Positions 23,168-33,009 of a stretch of DNA of 64,000 bases are shown piece by piece; within the stretch, counting starts at the first letter, position 1, and each line of letters starts with the position of its first letter. Below the pieces are notes generated by a model. The model was not told the origin of the DNA. It made no database searches and saw only the letters and a program-made list of their open reading frames with translations. The position numbers and the translations under genes were made by a program. Source of the stretch: Pyropia yezoensis (lineage: Eukaryota; Rhodophyta; Bangiophyceae; Bangiales; Bangiaceae); contig CM020620.1 of assembly GCA_009829735.1 (NCBI GenBank), positions 14,195,420 through 14,259,419 on the forward strand, given 5' to 3'.

Positions 23168-23320
23168 GCGCAGTGGGTCTAAGACCGAGTACCTACATTT
23201 CCGTGCAAGATGGCCTTTACGGCCTCTGTGGGGGGGTCGGCTTCTGTAAGCAGGCCCTCACGACCCCCAGAGGGCCATCTTGCACGGAAATGTAGGTACT
23301 CGGTTTTAGACCCACTGCGC
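23168..23320. mobile_element. MITE / fold-back element with 48-bp inverted repeats
   Basis: The arms 23168-23215 and 23273-23320 are inverted copies with one mismatch in 48 bp (start GCGCAGTGGGTCTAAG). They are separated by 57 bp, making a 153-bp element able to form a very stable hairpin. No coding capacity. A convincing target duplication was not found; at most CG if the repeat is taken to start at CAGTGGG. Confidence 0.85.
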
Positions 23321-23590
23321 AGGGGGCACAGGGGGCACAGGGGGTCCTACACAGTCAAATCATGCGAGTCTACCAAGTAATCATGTAGTTACTAGATGAG
23401 CATGTGTTAGGCTTGGGTATCACGTGCCCAAAACCCGCATGTGACGCGAGATCACGCCCGATCACGCCCGATCACGGTGTCATCACGCGTTTTTCAGCAC
23501 GTGTCACGCACAAAGTAGCCCTCCTGAGAGTGACTTTTAATGTAGTGTATCACACTTAAATCTTTAGTATCACATCTCCCGGTCCACTTG

Positions 23591-23893
23591 CTACTTGCGG
23601 ATCGCGTCCTGCAGGTACCACGACGAGTCGAATACCTTGCTCAGCAGCACAACTGGGGACGCCCGCGTGGTGCCAACGGCACTGGTCGCACCTGACCCGA
23701 ACCTGCCTCTGGTCGACGGCACCGCGGGTCCATCGGACGACCCCTGTGAGCCGCAGCGACGCAGCAGCTCACTGTATCTGGCCATTGCCACCTCGTTCGA
23801 GAACTCTCGCTCCACGACGCCGAGTATGAAGGTGCTGTCGACGGCGGCGAAATCGGCCTTCAAGTCGGCGGCGGCCGCAAAGGGCGCCCACCC
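23591..23893 (-). pseudogene. ORF remnant inside the hAT element
   Basis: A minus-strand open frame of about 100 codons without an ATG at its front, closed upstream by an in-frame TAG. It contains ADFAAVDSTFILGVVEREFS and NEVAMARYSELLRR, then a Ser/Gly-rich tail. It could be a remnant of a hAT transposase or of captured DNA. No hAT dimerisation motif is clear. Confidence 0.3.
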
Positions 23894-24860
23894 GAACCCC
23901 TACAGACGGCACGCGTGGCCCTCCGAGATGGACAGCACCCACCCGTCGGGGGTGAGGGGGGCGGCGAGGGAGCGGTGGATGGAGGGGGAGGGCGAGTCGC
24001 TCGTTCAGCGCCCGAGCGTATAGGGCAGTCGGGAGGTGGGGGAGGGAGAAGGTACGCCGTCCGCGACCGCCCGCGACCTCCACTACCGCCGCCACCGCCA
24101 CCATCACCGCTGCTGCTGCGGCCACCAGTATCTCCGCTGCGGCTGCTACCGCTGCCGCAAATACCTTGATTCCAAATCGATGGCGAAGGCATCGTGAATG
24201 GGAAGTGGGCGCCAGCAGCGGGAGCACGCCTCCGACGGGGCCGCTGCTCGCCCGGGGCGACCTGGTGGCCTACGCTTGCGGCCCGTCAGCGTCGCCGCCC
24301 CCGCGGTCGCGGTCACCTCTACCGGTGCCGTCGCCGCCGCCACTGCCGCTGCTGCTTCCGCTGCTTTTACGGCCACCACTGCTGCCACCGCCTCTACTGA
24401 CGCCGCTGACGCCGCTTCCACCCATGCCGCCGCCGCCACCGCCGCTTCTATCCCTGCCGGCGGGCGCTACGTCGCACGCTGCCCTAAGGGAACAAAACCG
24501 CGACAAAACCGCGATGTCTGGCGTGTGGCACCCCGGAACCGCGATCCACAAGCGCCCATCAGCGGATCACAGGGTCCTGACAGCTGAGCAGACGTACAAG
24601 AGATTCTGATTGGCCCTCCAGAGAGTTCCAGGCTTTGCTGTCAGAATCATCCAGCTGATTCCAGAAACACCCAAGAATACTCTGGAAGCATCCAATCAAA
24701 AGCCGCCCGCGCGCTTTCGTGGCTTGCCCACTCACGTCCGTCCCAACCGTGCACGCGTCACCCCACGACGCTGTCTTCATCTCGTTGCTGCCGCAGCTTG
24801 TCTTTGGCGCCGTTGCCGGACGCGCTGTGTTCGCGATCCTCCCCACCACCGCCGTGTACC

Positions 24861-25921
24861 ATGCCGTCACGAGCACGCGCACCGACGAGGACCTCCCCCC
24901 GTCAGCCGTCTGGCAATGGTAAGCACCGTGCCTGCGTCTCATGTTGACCCTGGGCTGCGGATCTCCCCCCTCCTTCCCCCTCCCCCCCCCCTTTTCTCCC
25001 TTTAGTGCGTGGCTGGTGTAGCGTGTATGTCTTTTCGGTGTGCTGTTGCTGATGCGTTTGTACCCTTTTTTTGGTGGTTATGTTTTCTTTGTGGATCCTT
25101 GCTTTTCAGACTTGGATGGCTTGATGGCGGCAGCGCAGATTGCTGCAGCCCTTGCGGATCCGCGTGCTGTCGGTTTACCCCTGGTCGCCGGGGTACCCGC
25201 TGGTGCCCCCCCCCCCCCACCCCCCCCCCCCCCCCCAGATGCCCTCCCCCCCGTTCCGCCGGAGGGACCCACCCCTCCTTTGGCCGCCCCCGGTGCCCCT
25301 CGTCCACCGCCTGCTGCTGGGAGAGACGCCGGGCCGAGTGCCCGGCGTCGCACGAGTGGGCGGGGGGGGATCTTCCTCGGAGGGGATCGGCCACTGGACC
25401 ACCCCGGCCGACCCCTGCAGAAGATCAACGTTTTCAAGCGGCAGGAGCTGCAGCTCACCCGCGCCGACGGACGGATGGTGCGGACCCGGGTGGCATTTGC
25501 CATCCACCAGATTCTGCGGTGCACCGTCCCCTTCTGCTCTCACCCAGAGGACCGGCTACGTGGGGCGGTAGAGTATCTAGAGGGCTGTCTGCCGCGGTTC
25601 GCTCTGTGTGAGTCGAGCTGGGGGGCGTGCGCGGTGCTGTCTCGTGGCCTGCGCCACCGCCAGCTGCAGCAGCGGCGCAGGTCATCTCGCCGCGCATCGG
25701 CGGCGGCCGTGGCCGCCGCGGATGGCCCTGCCGCTGCTCCGGTTGGCCTTGCCGCTGCTGCCCCCCGGGACGGCAATCCTGCCGTGGCTGCCGCCGCCGC
25801 TGCGTCGGTTGCGCCTGCTGCTGCTGCGGAGGGCAACGGCGGCGGCGCTGCCATCGTGGAGACGCGAGAGCAGCAGCTGGCACAGCAGCAGCTGGCATTT
25901 TTTAGCGAGCTCGAGCAGTAG
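24861..25921 (+). CDS. single spliced gene of the nested transposon, function unknown
   Basis: Exon 1 is 24861-24918 (ATG 24861) and exon 2 is 25110-25921. The 191-bp intron (24919-25109) has a GTAAGC donor and a TTTTCAG acceptor, and joins in frame to give 289 residues. Order: short basic start, helix (LMAAAQIAAALAD), Pro-rich linker with long C-runs, Arg-rich patch, a globular stretch (INVFKRQELQLTRADGRMV to CLPRFALCESSWGACAVLSR) with four Cys, another Arg/Ser patch, an Ala-rich region and a C-terminal Gln/Leu helix ending FFSELEQ. No DDE triad, RNase H or HUH motif is visible. It may be a DNA-binding accessory protein, or this is a defective copy carrying only that gene. CCAAT-type sequences lie upstream (24609-24615, 24692-24697). 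Confidence 0.6.
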
Positions 25922-25931
25922 GAGATGAGAA

Positions 25932-25937
25932 AATAAA
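25932..25937 (+). terminator. AATAAA polyadenylation signal of the nested transposon gene
   Basis: AATAAA 11 bp after the stop codon, inside the element, so its gene has its own 3' end signal. Confidence 0.5.
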
Positions 25938-26934
25938 CAGCCACTGTTGTATCGACGAGAAAAAACAAGAATGCGCACGACGCGAAAACACACACGGACT
26001 GTCGTGCGGCCGTCATCTCGCCTCTGTAAGCAACGTCCGAGGTCCCGTTGCTCCCGTTGCTCACACCTCCGAGGGCGGCTGTGAGCCAATCAAACTGCAA
26101 TCGATCGCGGTTTTGTCGCGGTTCTGGCCCCCGACTGGCTGACTGTGGGTGCGGATCACGGATCGCGGTTTTGTCGCGGTTTTGTTCCCTTAGGGCTGCC
26201 GGCGCCGAAACGCCTGCCGGTGACATGGGCGCCGGCGTCGGGTGCGCATCGCCGAGGCGGACGCGAGGCGTCGTCCGCGGCGTGCTGCGCTCTGTATCCT
26301 CGTTGCGGAGGACGAAGGGCAGGAGGGCAGAGCCACTAGATACAATTCGGGCCTCACACCTTACTTTTGAGATGTAGTATTCGTGTCATATACTTAACTC
26401 CTAATCACGTCCCCAATCACGCGTCTTCTGGCCGTGCGTGACGTGTGATCACACGCTAAATCTCGCATGAGATCACGCAAACTACGTGATCTTACATCAC
26501 GTGCGGCGCGTGATACCCAAGCCTAGCATGTGTGCGAGTCCATCTAGGTTCTGAAACATGACGAAAAGCAATGCTTTACTTTCTTGCTGGCACGAAGGAG
26601 AAGCTTGTTCGCCATTTCTGGAGACTCCGTCTTTCGCGTCTACATTGAAAAGGCCTCGAACGTGCTTGCTGGACGACCGTGCGCGTCCCCACCCTACGAC
26701 CGCGTCTTTCTCACGCTCTTCTGCGGTCTCAAGCTCTTCTCGCCGGCGGTGACCACTCCCCCTTCCCCCCCGCCCGCCCCCCTTGTGTCCGCCTTTTCCC
26801 TCTCACCCTGCTTGTGTTGCACCTTCCCCGTCCCTTGTCCCCGCCTCACGCACGCCTCCCCGCGGTCTCCCCCTCCCCTGTTCGGCGGTGCTCCGTGGGG
26901 GTGTGGGCAGGCGGCGCGCCGCCGGGTCGGTCCT

Positions 26935-26963
26935 CCCCCCCCCCCCCCCCCCCCCCCCCCCCC
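26935..26963 (+). repeat. 29-base C homopolymer in the SNW1 leader
   Basis: Uninterrupted C from 26935 to 26963, ending 24 bp before the SNW1 start codon, where the 5' untranslated leader should lie. Confidence 0.8.
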
Positions 26964-26987
26964 GCGGGCAAGTGCGGACCTCCCACC

Positions 26988-29145
26988 ATGGCGCCGCCCG
27001 CGCCGTCCCTTCTCGACGCCCTCCCCCCCCCCCGACGGACGGGGCGGCCGTCCCGCTTTTCCGCCCGCCCCGCCGGCAGCGGCAGCGGCGCCGTCGCCCC
27101 CCCCGGGGGGGTCCTACCCTCTGACGCGCCGCGCGGGGGGGACGGCGTGCCGCCCGCCGCGGCCGCCGCCCCCCCCTCCACTGCCGCGGCCACCACCGCC
27201 GTGGCCGCCTCGCGCGGTCCCCCGTCGTCGCGGCCGCCCGCGGCGGCGGCGGCAGCGCCCATCATGCCAACGGCGCTGGTGGCGGCCCCCGCGGGGGTCA
27301 TTGGCGGCGCCGCCGCCGCGGGCGGCGGCGGCGGCGCCCCCCCGCTGGCCGTCACCGTTGACGCGGACGGGGCGTCCGACTACTCGGCCATCCACCGGCA
27401 GGGGGAGGCGGCGACGCGCATCGTCTACGCGAGCCCCGCCGACGTGCGGGAAAAGCCGCTGGCCGTGTCGGCCGTGCCGCTGCCGACCGACGCGGAGGTG
27501 GCCGCCACCACCGCCCGCACCCGCGAGGCGCTCGCCGCCGCGCTGGGCGCGGCGGCGGCGCAGCCGACGGGGCCCGCCGCGGCTGCCGCCGCCGCCACCG
27601 CCGAGGCGTCGTACGTGCGGTATACGCCGGCCAATGGGCGCGGCGGGGAGCGGGTGATCAAGCTGGTCGCCGCGCCGGTGGACCCAATGGCGCCGGGCCG
27701 GTTCAAGCAGGCGCGGGGGCCCGCGGCGCCGCCGTCGCCGCCGGCGCCGGTGCTGCACTCGCCCACCCGCAAGGTTACCAAGGCGCAGCGGGACGCGTGG
27801 CGCATCCCCCCGTGCGTGTCCAACTGGAAGAACAACAAGGGCTACACCATTGCACTGGACAAGCGCCTCGCCGCCGACGGGCGGGGGCGCGACGTGGACG
27901 ACGGGGGGGGGGGGGGGGGGGGGGGGGGGACCGCTTTGCGGCCTTTGCCGAGAGCCTCTACGTGGCCGAGGCGACGGCGCGGGAGGAGGTGGCCCGCCGG
28001 GCGGCGCTGATGAGTGGCCGCGCGGAGCGGGAGGCGGGCCGGCGGGAGCGGGCGCTGCGGGAGCTCGCCGCCCGGGCGCGCGACGAGCGGGCGGGCATCC
28101 TCCGCGGGGGGGGGGGGGAGGCGCCGCCAGCGCCGGCGCCGGCGCTGCCGACGGAGGGGCCGTCGACGCGCCCGACGGCGTCACGCCGCCAGCGTCGCCG
28201 CTGCCGCTGCCGCCCGCGGTGCGGCCGCGGGCGGCCATGGCGGTACCCGACGGCGAGGCGGGCGCGGCGGGTGCGTCGCCGCCCCCGTCGTCGGCCGGGG
28301 CGGCGCCCACCACCGCCTCTGCCGCCGCGACGGCCGCCGACGGCGGCGGGCCAGACGGGGAGGAGGAGGAGGAGGAAGACGCGGCAGCCGCGGCGCGCCG
28401 CGACGCGGTCCGTGCCGAGCGGCGGCGGGCGCGGGAGCGGAGCGCCCGCGGCGGCGGCGGCGGCGGCGGCGGCCCCGCCACCGACGCGGATGCGGGCGGC
28501 GGGCGGCGGGCCAAGCGGTCTCGCCTGGAGCGGGACGCCGGCCGGGACCTGTCCGAGGTGATTGCGCTGGGCGGCGCCGCCGCCGCCGCCGCGGCGGCTG
28601 CGGGGGGTGCCGCCGGCGGCGCGGACGGGGAGGTGGCGCTGGACCAGCGGCTGTTTGCGGCGGCGCCCGCCGCGGGCGTCGGCACCGGCTTTGCCGCCGA
28701 CGACGCGTACGCACTGTACGACCGGCCGATGCTGGGCGCGGGGGGGGGGGGGGCGGACCGCTTCCTCTACGCCCGGGGGGGGGCGGGCGTCGGCGCGGGC
28801 GGCGCCGACCGGGGCTTTGCGGGCGCCCCCGGGGTGGGGGGGGGCGGCGGCGCGCCGTCGGCGGCCGCCGCCCCGCGCACCAAGCCGGTGCAGTTTGAGC
28901 GCGACGGAGCGCCGGCGGCGGCGGCGGCGCCCGGTGGGAGGGGGGGTGGCGGGGGTGGGGCGGGGGCCCCTGCCGGCGGCGACGGCGACGACGAAGAGGG
29001 GGACCCGTTTGGGGTGGACGGCTTCTTGGAGGCTGCCAAGGGGGGGGGGGTTGGGGGCGGAGGGGGGGGCGGGGGGGGCGCCGCCGCCGGCCGCGGCCGC
29101 ACCTCGGTGGGCTTTCGGTCGTCGGGCAGCGCCAACTGGGGGTAG
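26988..29145 (+). CDS. SNW1: SNW1/SKIP pre-mRNA splicing factor (spliceosome subunit)
   Basis: About 718 residues starting at ATG 26988. Family blocks appear in order: DYSAIHRQGEAATRIVY; YVRYTPANGRGGERVIKLV; DPMAPGRFKQ; the SNW core HSPTRKVT...IPPCVSNWKNNKGYTI and LDKRLAADGRG; a charged helix with AESLYVAEATAREEV; RDLSEVIALG; DQRLF; and the C-terminal EEGDPFGVDGFLEAAK. In yeast and animals this protein (Prp45/SKIP) binds Prp8, Brr2 and Prp46 and also acts as a transcription coregulator. Two frame changes are needed, at the 27-G run (27903-27929) and near the G-run at 28107-28118. Both lie in poly-Gly linkers, so homopolymer length error is likely. It converges with the minus-strand gene ending at 29442. 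Confidence 0.93.
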
Positions 29146-29300
29146 GGCCCGCGCCCGCCCACCCGCGGTCTCGGCGGCGCGCGCCCGGGTGCGGTGGCGC
29201 GGCGGGTCAAGTGGCGGGGGTGGCTGCCGGTCGTGGGCGAGGGGCGGCTGCCGGGCGGCGGGCACGCTCGTTGGGTCGCAATGACAATGAGATGAAAGAG

Positions 29301-29306
29301 AATAAA
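29301..29306 (+). terminator. AATAAA polyadenylation signal after SNW1
   Basis: AATAAA 155 bp after the SNW1 stop, in the 300-bp space between the convergent genes. Confidence 0.5.
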
Positions 29307-29441
29307 AAAAAACGATACCAGTGCCCCCGTGTGCCCGCGAACACCCCGAGTACATACACCAGGGCGGAGTTTTGTACCCACAGGAGGCGCCACCCCCCCA
29401 CCCCACCCCCCTCCCCCCACCCCCACTCCCGCTCCCCCCCC

Positions 29442-30286
29442 TCAGCCGCCCCCCCCTCCGCCCCCAAAAAAGATAATGCCCAGCGGCAGGCCGACGCCCA
29501 CCGCCGCCAGCGCCGCCACCACCCCCACCGTCAGGCGGCGCATCTCGGCCGCCTCCCGCGCCACCTCTGCCGCCGGTCGGGTGTCCACGTACGCCACGTC
29601 GTACCGGTTGAGGGTGCCGCCCAGGTCGGGCAGCCGGTACGACGGCCCGCCGCCCCCCCCCCCCCCCGTCGCCGGCGCCGCCCGCCGGCGCCGCCCGCCG
29701 ACCGGGACCGGTCGGCGGCGGCGACCGCCGCCACGTCGTCTGGGGTGGCCTGGAACTTGAGCGCCACCTCCGCCTCAAAGCCAAAGAGCAGCTCCTTGGC
29801 CCGCCGCTTGATGCCCGCGTCCACGCACCGGGAGCGGAGGGTGCGGTAGATGCCCTCGGCGCGGTCCCGCTCGCCCGCCGCCTCACACGCGAGCGCCAGC
29901 TGCAGCCACACCCCCCCGCCCACCGCCGTCCGCGGGGAGCAGTAGGCGTCGGCAACGTCGGAGAGCGTCGCGACCGCGTCGGCGTAGCGGGAGCGGCTGC
30001 TGGACGCGGCCGCCGACGCCAGGGCGGCCGCAATCGTGTCGGCCGCCGCCTCCTCCCGGCCCAGGTCAATCCCCGCCGCCGCACGGTACGCCGCGAGGCG
30101 GGCGGCGGTGGCGGCGGCGCGCGCCTCCTTTTCGGCGGCCGCCTCGGCACTCAGCGGGACGGCGCGGCCGCCGCCGACGGGGATCTTGCGCCCGCCGCCA
30201 TAGGCGCGGGAGATGTTGGCGGGCCGCTCAAAGACGCCCCAGGTCGACACCTTTGGCTGGTAGCCCCCGGGGGGGGGGGGGTCCCG

Positions 30287-30322
<36 letters not shown>

Positions 30323-31256
30323 TCCCCGCCGCCCGCCGCGGCAACGCTGTCGACCGCCGCCGCCCCGTCGGCGGCCGCACCGGCCGTGGCCGCCCCGCCC
30401 GCCGCGGTTGTCCCGTCGGCGACGCGCGGCACGGCAGCCACGGCCGCACCACCCACCGCGCCAGTCACGCTGGCCGCATCCGCCGCGCCGGCCGCCGCGA
30501 CGGCCGCGCTGGCCACACTGCCGGCCGTGTCACCAGAGGGGCCGCCCTGGACGGGCGCCCCCCCCCCCCCAGCGGCGATGGCGACAGCGACGACGGCACC
30601 CCCCCCCCCGCGCCACCCCCCAAAAAAGCCTCGGCGCGCTCCATCTGGGACTGGAGCAGCTCCGTTTTCTTCCAGTCGGGGAGGGTGTCCCACGACAGCC
30701 CTGCGGTGGTGCCACCGCCGCCGCCGCCGTCCACGCCGCCGCCGCCGCCACCGCCGCCGTCACCGCCGCCATCCCCGTCGCTCGCCGCCGCAGATGGGGC
30801 ACCATCCACACTGGCAGGGACGGTGCCACCCGGTGCGGGCGCCCCGCGCCCCCCGGTGGGGGCGGTGGCGGCGGTGCTGCCCCCATCCCCCACCTCAGAG
30901 TCGTACGACGAGCCGCGGGCCTTGAGGGCGCGGAGCCGCGCAATCTTAGCGCCCAGGTCCGCCTCCCGCTCCCGCCGCGCCCCATCTGACGGTGACCCCG
31001 TCTCGGTGGTGGTCTTGCGCTGCGCCACCACCACCAACGCCGGGTGCGGCGGCGCCAGCCCACCCCCGACACGAGGCGGCGGCAGCAGCGGCAGCGGCAG
31101 CGCCGATGCGCGGCGGCGGGGGCGTCGGTGGTGGGGGCAAAGGCCACCACTACTGCTGAGGGGGGGGCGGCTGACCAGCGCGACGATGCGGCCGGCGGCG
31201 GGGTGGGGGGTGGGGGGCGGCGGGGGGGGGGAGCACCCACCCGGGCGGGGGCGCAC
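29442..31256 (-). CDS. plastid-type TPR-like membrane protein, conserved in plants/algae
   Basis: Three minus-strand frames joined at G/C runs (about 30558-30571 and 30269-30282) and one more (29648-29664) give one protein. Order: a low-complexity basic start that could be a transit peptide; a charged helix (REREADLGAKIARLRALKAR); WDTLPDWKKTELLQSQM; an Ala-rich linker; then YQPKVSTWGVFERPANISRA and YGGGRKIPVG; a helical repeat region (WLQLALACEAAGERDRAEGI, RAKELLFGFEAEVALKF); and a C-terminal membrane helix (LTVGVVAALAAVGVGLPLGI) ending in poly-Gly at 29442. The TWGVF/RPxNIS/YGGGR box followed by a TPR-like unit and a terminal membrane helix matches, from memory, an uncharacterised chloroplast protein family of plants. 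The start codon is not identified. Confidence 0.5.
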
Positions 31257-31656
31257 CCCCGGGGTGGCGGGGCGGGCAGCCGCCCCCCCGCATACCAGTG
31301 GGAAGGGGGGCAGAGGGCGGGGGGGGAGGGGGGGGAAGCGGGCAGAGGGCGGCCGTCGTGCCCGTCACCGCCGTGTCAGTGGAAAAGAGAGCGCGGGCGA
31401 TGGGGTGGGGCGGGGATCGGTGACGATGTCGGGGGGGGAGGCGGAGACCAAACGGCCCGCCTCTACTCCACACTGCGGTGCAACTGGCTGGGTGGAGGGA
31501 AGGGCCACTGCGGGCGGCCCGGCCGGGCCGGGCGCACACCCGATGGGTGGTCCTAGATTTGGGAGGGCACCCTGCGGTAGTCTTTTCGGTTCCCTTTTCC
31601 TGTTCGACAAACATGCATTTTCGCTGCAGCTTCTGTACGTTTGAACTGTACTGGTA
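31257..31656. other. no gene seen
   Basis: GC-rich space upstream of the TPR-like gene, possibly its first exon or promoter. No ATG-led frame was convincing. Confidence 0.3.
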
Positions 31657-33009
31657 CACTGTATGTACTGTATAATACCGTGACAAAAGTTTTTCTACAA
31701 CTGAGAAAAGGGGGCTACCGTTGCAATTGGTCCATTGGCCGAGTCTTCGATTGCAGGTCACTGAGGCCCCCCCGGTCAACCGTCAACCACTGGCAGTGTG
31801 CGAACCGCCTCGATTAATCCAACAACCCCGCCCTTCCCCCTCTACCCTCCCACCCGCCCACCCCCATTCCCACCAGTATGGGGCCCTACCAGCGCCTCAC
31901 CGATGAGCAGCGGACTGCCGCGGCCGTTTTAGCAAAGAACGGGACCGGCAATGCCGAGATTGCTGCGGCTGTTGGGGCGAATCGGGCAACGGTGGCGAAG
32001 GTGGCGGCGCGGGTGCGCCGCACTGGGGACCTGCAGGCGCCCAAGTCTTCTGGGCTCCCCCCCATGCTCGGCGCCAGGGAACCTCGGCGGCTAATTCGAA
32101 TGGTCCTGGCCAACGACAACCTGGAGCTGGGCCACCTTGTGGCAATGTTCAACGATGGCATGCCAGTCAAGATTTCCAAACGGACGGCGCATCGAGTCAT
32201 CCGTGACGCCGGCTTGTACGCTGCCCGCCGCCGCATCAACCCCTGGCTGTCCAACAAGAACCGGGTCAAGAGGCTCTCCTGGGCTCGGAAGCATCGCCGG
32301 TGGGAGAAGGAGTGGCGACAAGTTCTTTTAACAGACGAAAGCACATTCCAGGTAAAGACTGATCGCGGCAAGCTTTTTTGGTGCTGGCGTGGTTGCCCGT
32401 GGCGTCCTCGAACCTCTCTCTCATCTGTTAAGGGCGGGCGGCAGTCGGTAATGGTGTGGGCGGGTTTTTCCTACCGCGGCCGCACCGATTTGGTTCTGGT
32501 GGACGGGTGCCTGAACGCGCACTCCTACCAAGACCAACTACTCGAGGTGGCGTACCACCACATGGTGGCGGATTTTGGGTCTACCAACAACGTGCTGCTA
32601 CAGGAGGACCTGGCGCCGCCCCATAATGCCAAGAGTACCCGGGCGGCGCAGAGAGAGCTGGGCATCAAAGTGGAGCAGAGCCCCGACTTAAACCCAATCG
32701 AGAACGCCTGGGCGGAGCTGGAGCGGCGCCTACGCCGGCGCCGTGACACCCCAAGGACCAAGACGAAGCTGTTCTTGGCGCTGGAGGCGGAGTGGCGGGG
32801 CATCCCCGACGCCTTTTTTGAGAACCTGGCCGACTCCATGGTGCGCCGTTGCAGAGCCGTGGTCACATCCCACGGCTGGCCCATGAAGTACTAGTAAAAA
32901 ACGTAGATAAACTAGGGTCGACCAGGCCGCGTCAACTGCACTTGATCCCACCCTGCCCAGATCACGAAATCGTGGAAATACTTTTGTCCCCCCCATAGGA
33001 CATACAGTG
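31657..33009. mobile_element. Tc1/mariner element with both ends
   Basis: The ends are inverted: 31657-31695 starts CACTGTATGTACTGT and contains GACAAAAGT; the inverse of 32974-33009 starts CACTGTATGTCCTAT and contains GACAAAAGT. The left end is preceded by TA; the right end is followed by CA, so one side of the TA target duplication is altered. The element is 1353 bp and carries one transposase. Confidence 0.8.
31878..32894 (+). CDS. Tc1/mariner transposase, shortened D-E spacing
   Basis: A 338-residue ORF from ATG 31878. The N-terminal helix-turn-helix (NAEIAAAVGANRATVAKVAA) is followed by a second DNA-binding part and a DDE core with VLLTDESTF, LLQEDLAPPH and SPDLNPIENAW. All three acidic residues are present. 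The gap between the second Asp and the Glu is 30 residues, four fewer than the family value of 34 and than the related copy at 55-1089; the missing residues correspond to the strand before SPDLNP (near 32670). The frame is otherwise open. It may be inactive because of this in-frame loss. It shares the C-terminal PDAFFxxLxDSMxRR block with the other copy. Confidence 0.92.
   Translation: MGPYQRLTDEQRTAAAVLAKNGTGNAEIAAAVGANRATVAKVAARVRRTGDLQAPKSSGLPPMLGAREPRRLIRMVLANDNLELGHLVAMFNDGMPVKISKRTAHRVIRDAGLYAARRRINPWLSNKNRVKRLSWARKHRRWEKEWRQVLLTDESTFQVKTDRGKLFWCWRGCPWRPRTSLSSVKGGRQSVMVWAGFSYRGRTDLVLVDGCLNAHSYQDQLLEVAYHHMVADFGSTNNVLLQEDLAPPHNAKSTRAAQRELGIKVEQSPDLNPIENAWAELERRLRRRRDTPRTKTKLFLALEAEWRGIPDAFFENLADSMVRRCRAVVTSHGWPMKY

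Larger units (their letters stand above)
24482..26195. mobile_element. 1.7-kb DNA transposon of unrecognised family, nested in the hAT element
   Basis: Perfect 34-bp terminal inverted repeats, 24482-24515 and 26162-26195, starting CCCTAAGGGAACAAAACC and holding an ACAAAACCGCG unit twice. A 3-bp target duplication CTG flanks both ends. Further GATCGCGGTTTTGTCGCGG copies lie just inside the right end (26104-26124). It carries one spliced gene with its own AATAAA. A 3-bp duplication would fit PIF/Harbinger or CACTA groups, but the ends do not start CACTA and the protein shows no DDE motif. Confidence 0.85.
23408..26525. mobile_element. hAT-type DNA transposon (non-autonomous), host of a nested element
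   Basis: Terminal inverted repeats TAGGCTTGGGTATCACG at 23408-23424 and, inverted, 26509-26525. An exact 8-bp target duplication GCATGTGT flanks both ends (23400-23407 and 26526-26533), the hAT signature. Both subterminal regions are dense in GATCACG/AATCACG motifs, likely transposase-binding sites. Without the nested insertion the element is about 1.4 kb. Only a broken minus-strand frame near 23591-23900 is seen, so it cannot encode a full transposase. Confidence 0.9.

Noticed and set aside
27114..30150. Very long minus-strand open frames (523 and 730 codons) opposite SNW1
   Set aside because: They are Arg/Pro/Ala-rich mirror frames of GC-rich coding DNA; the plus strand carries the conserved SNW1 blocks.
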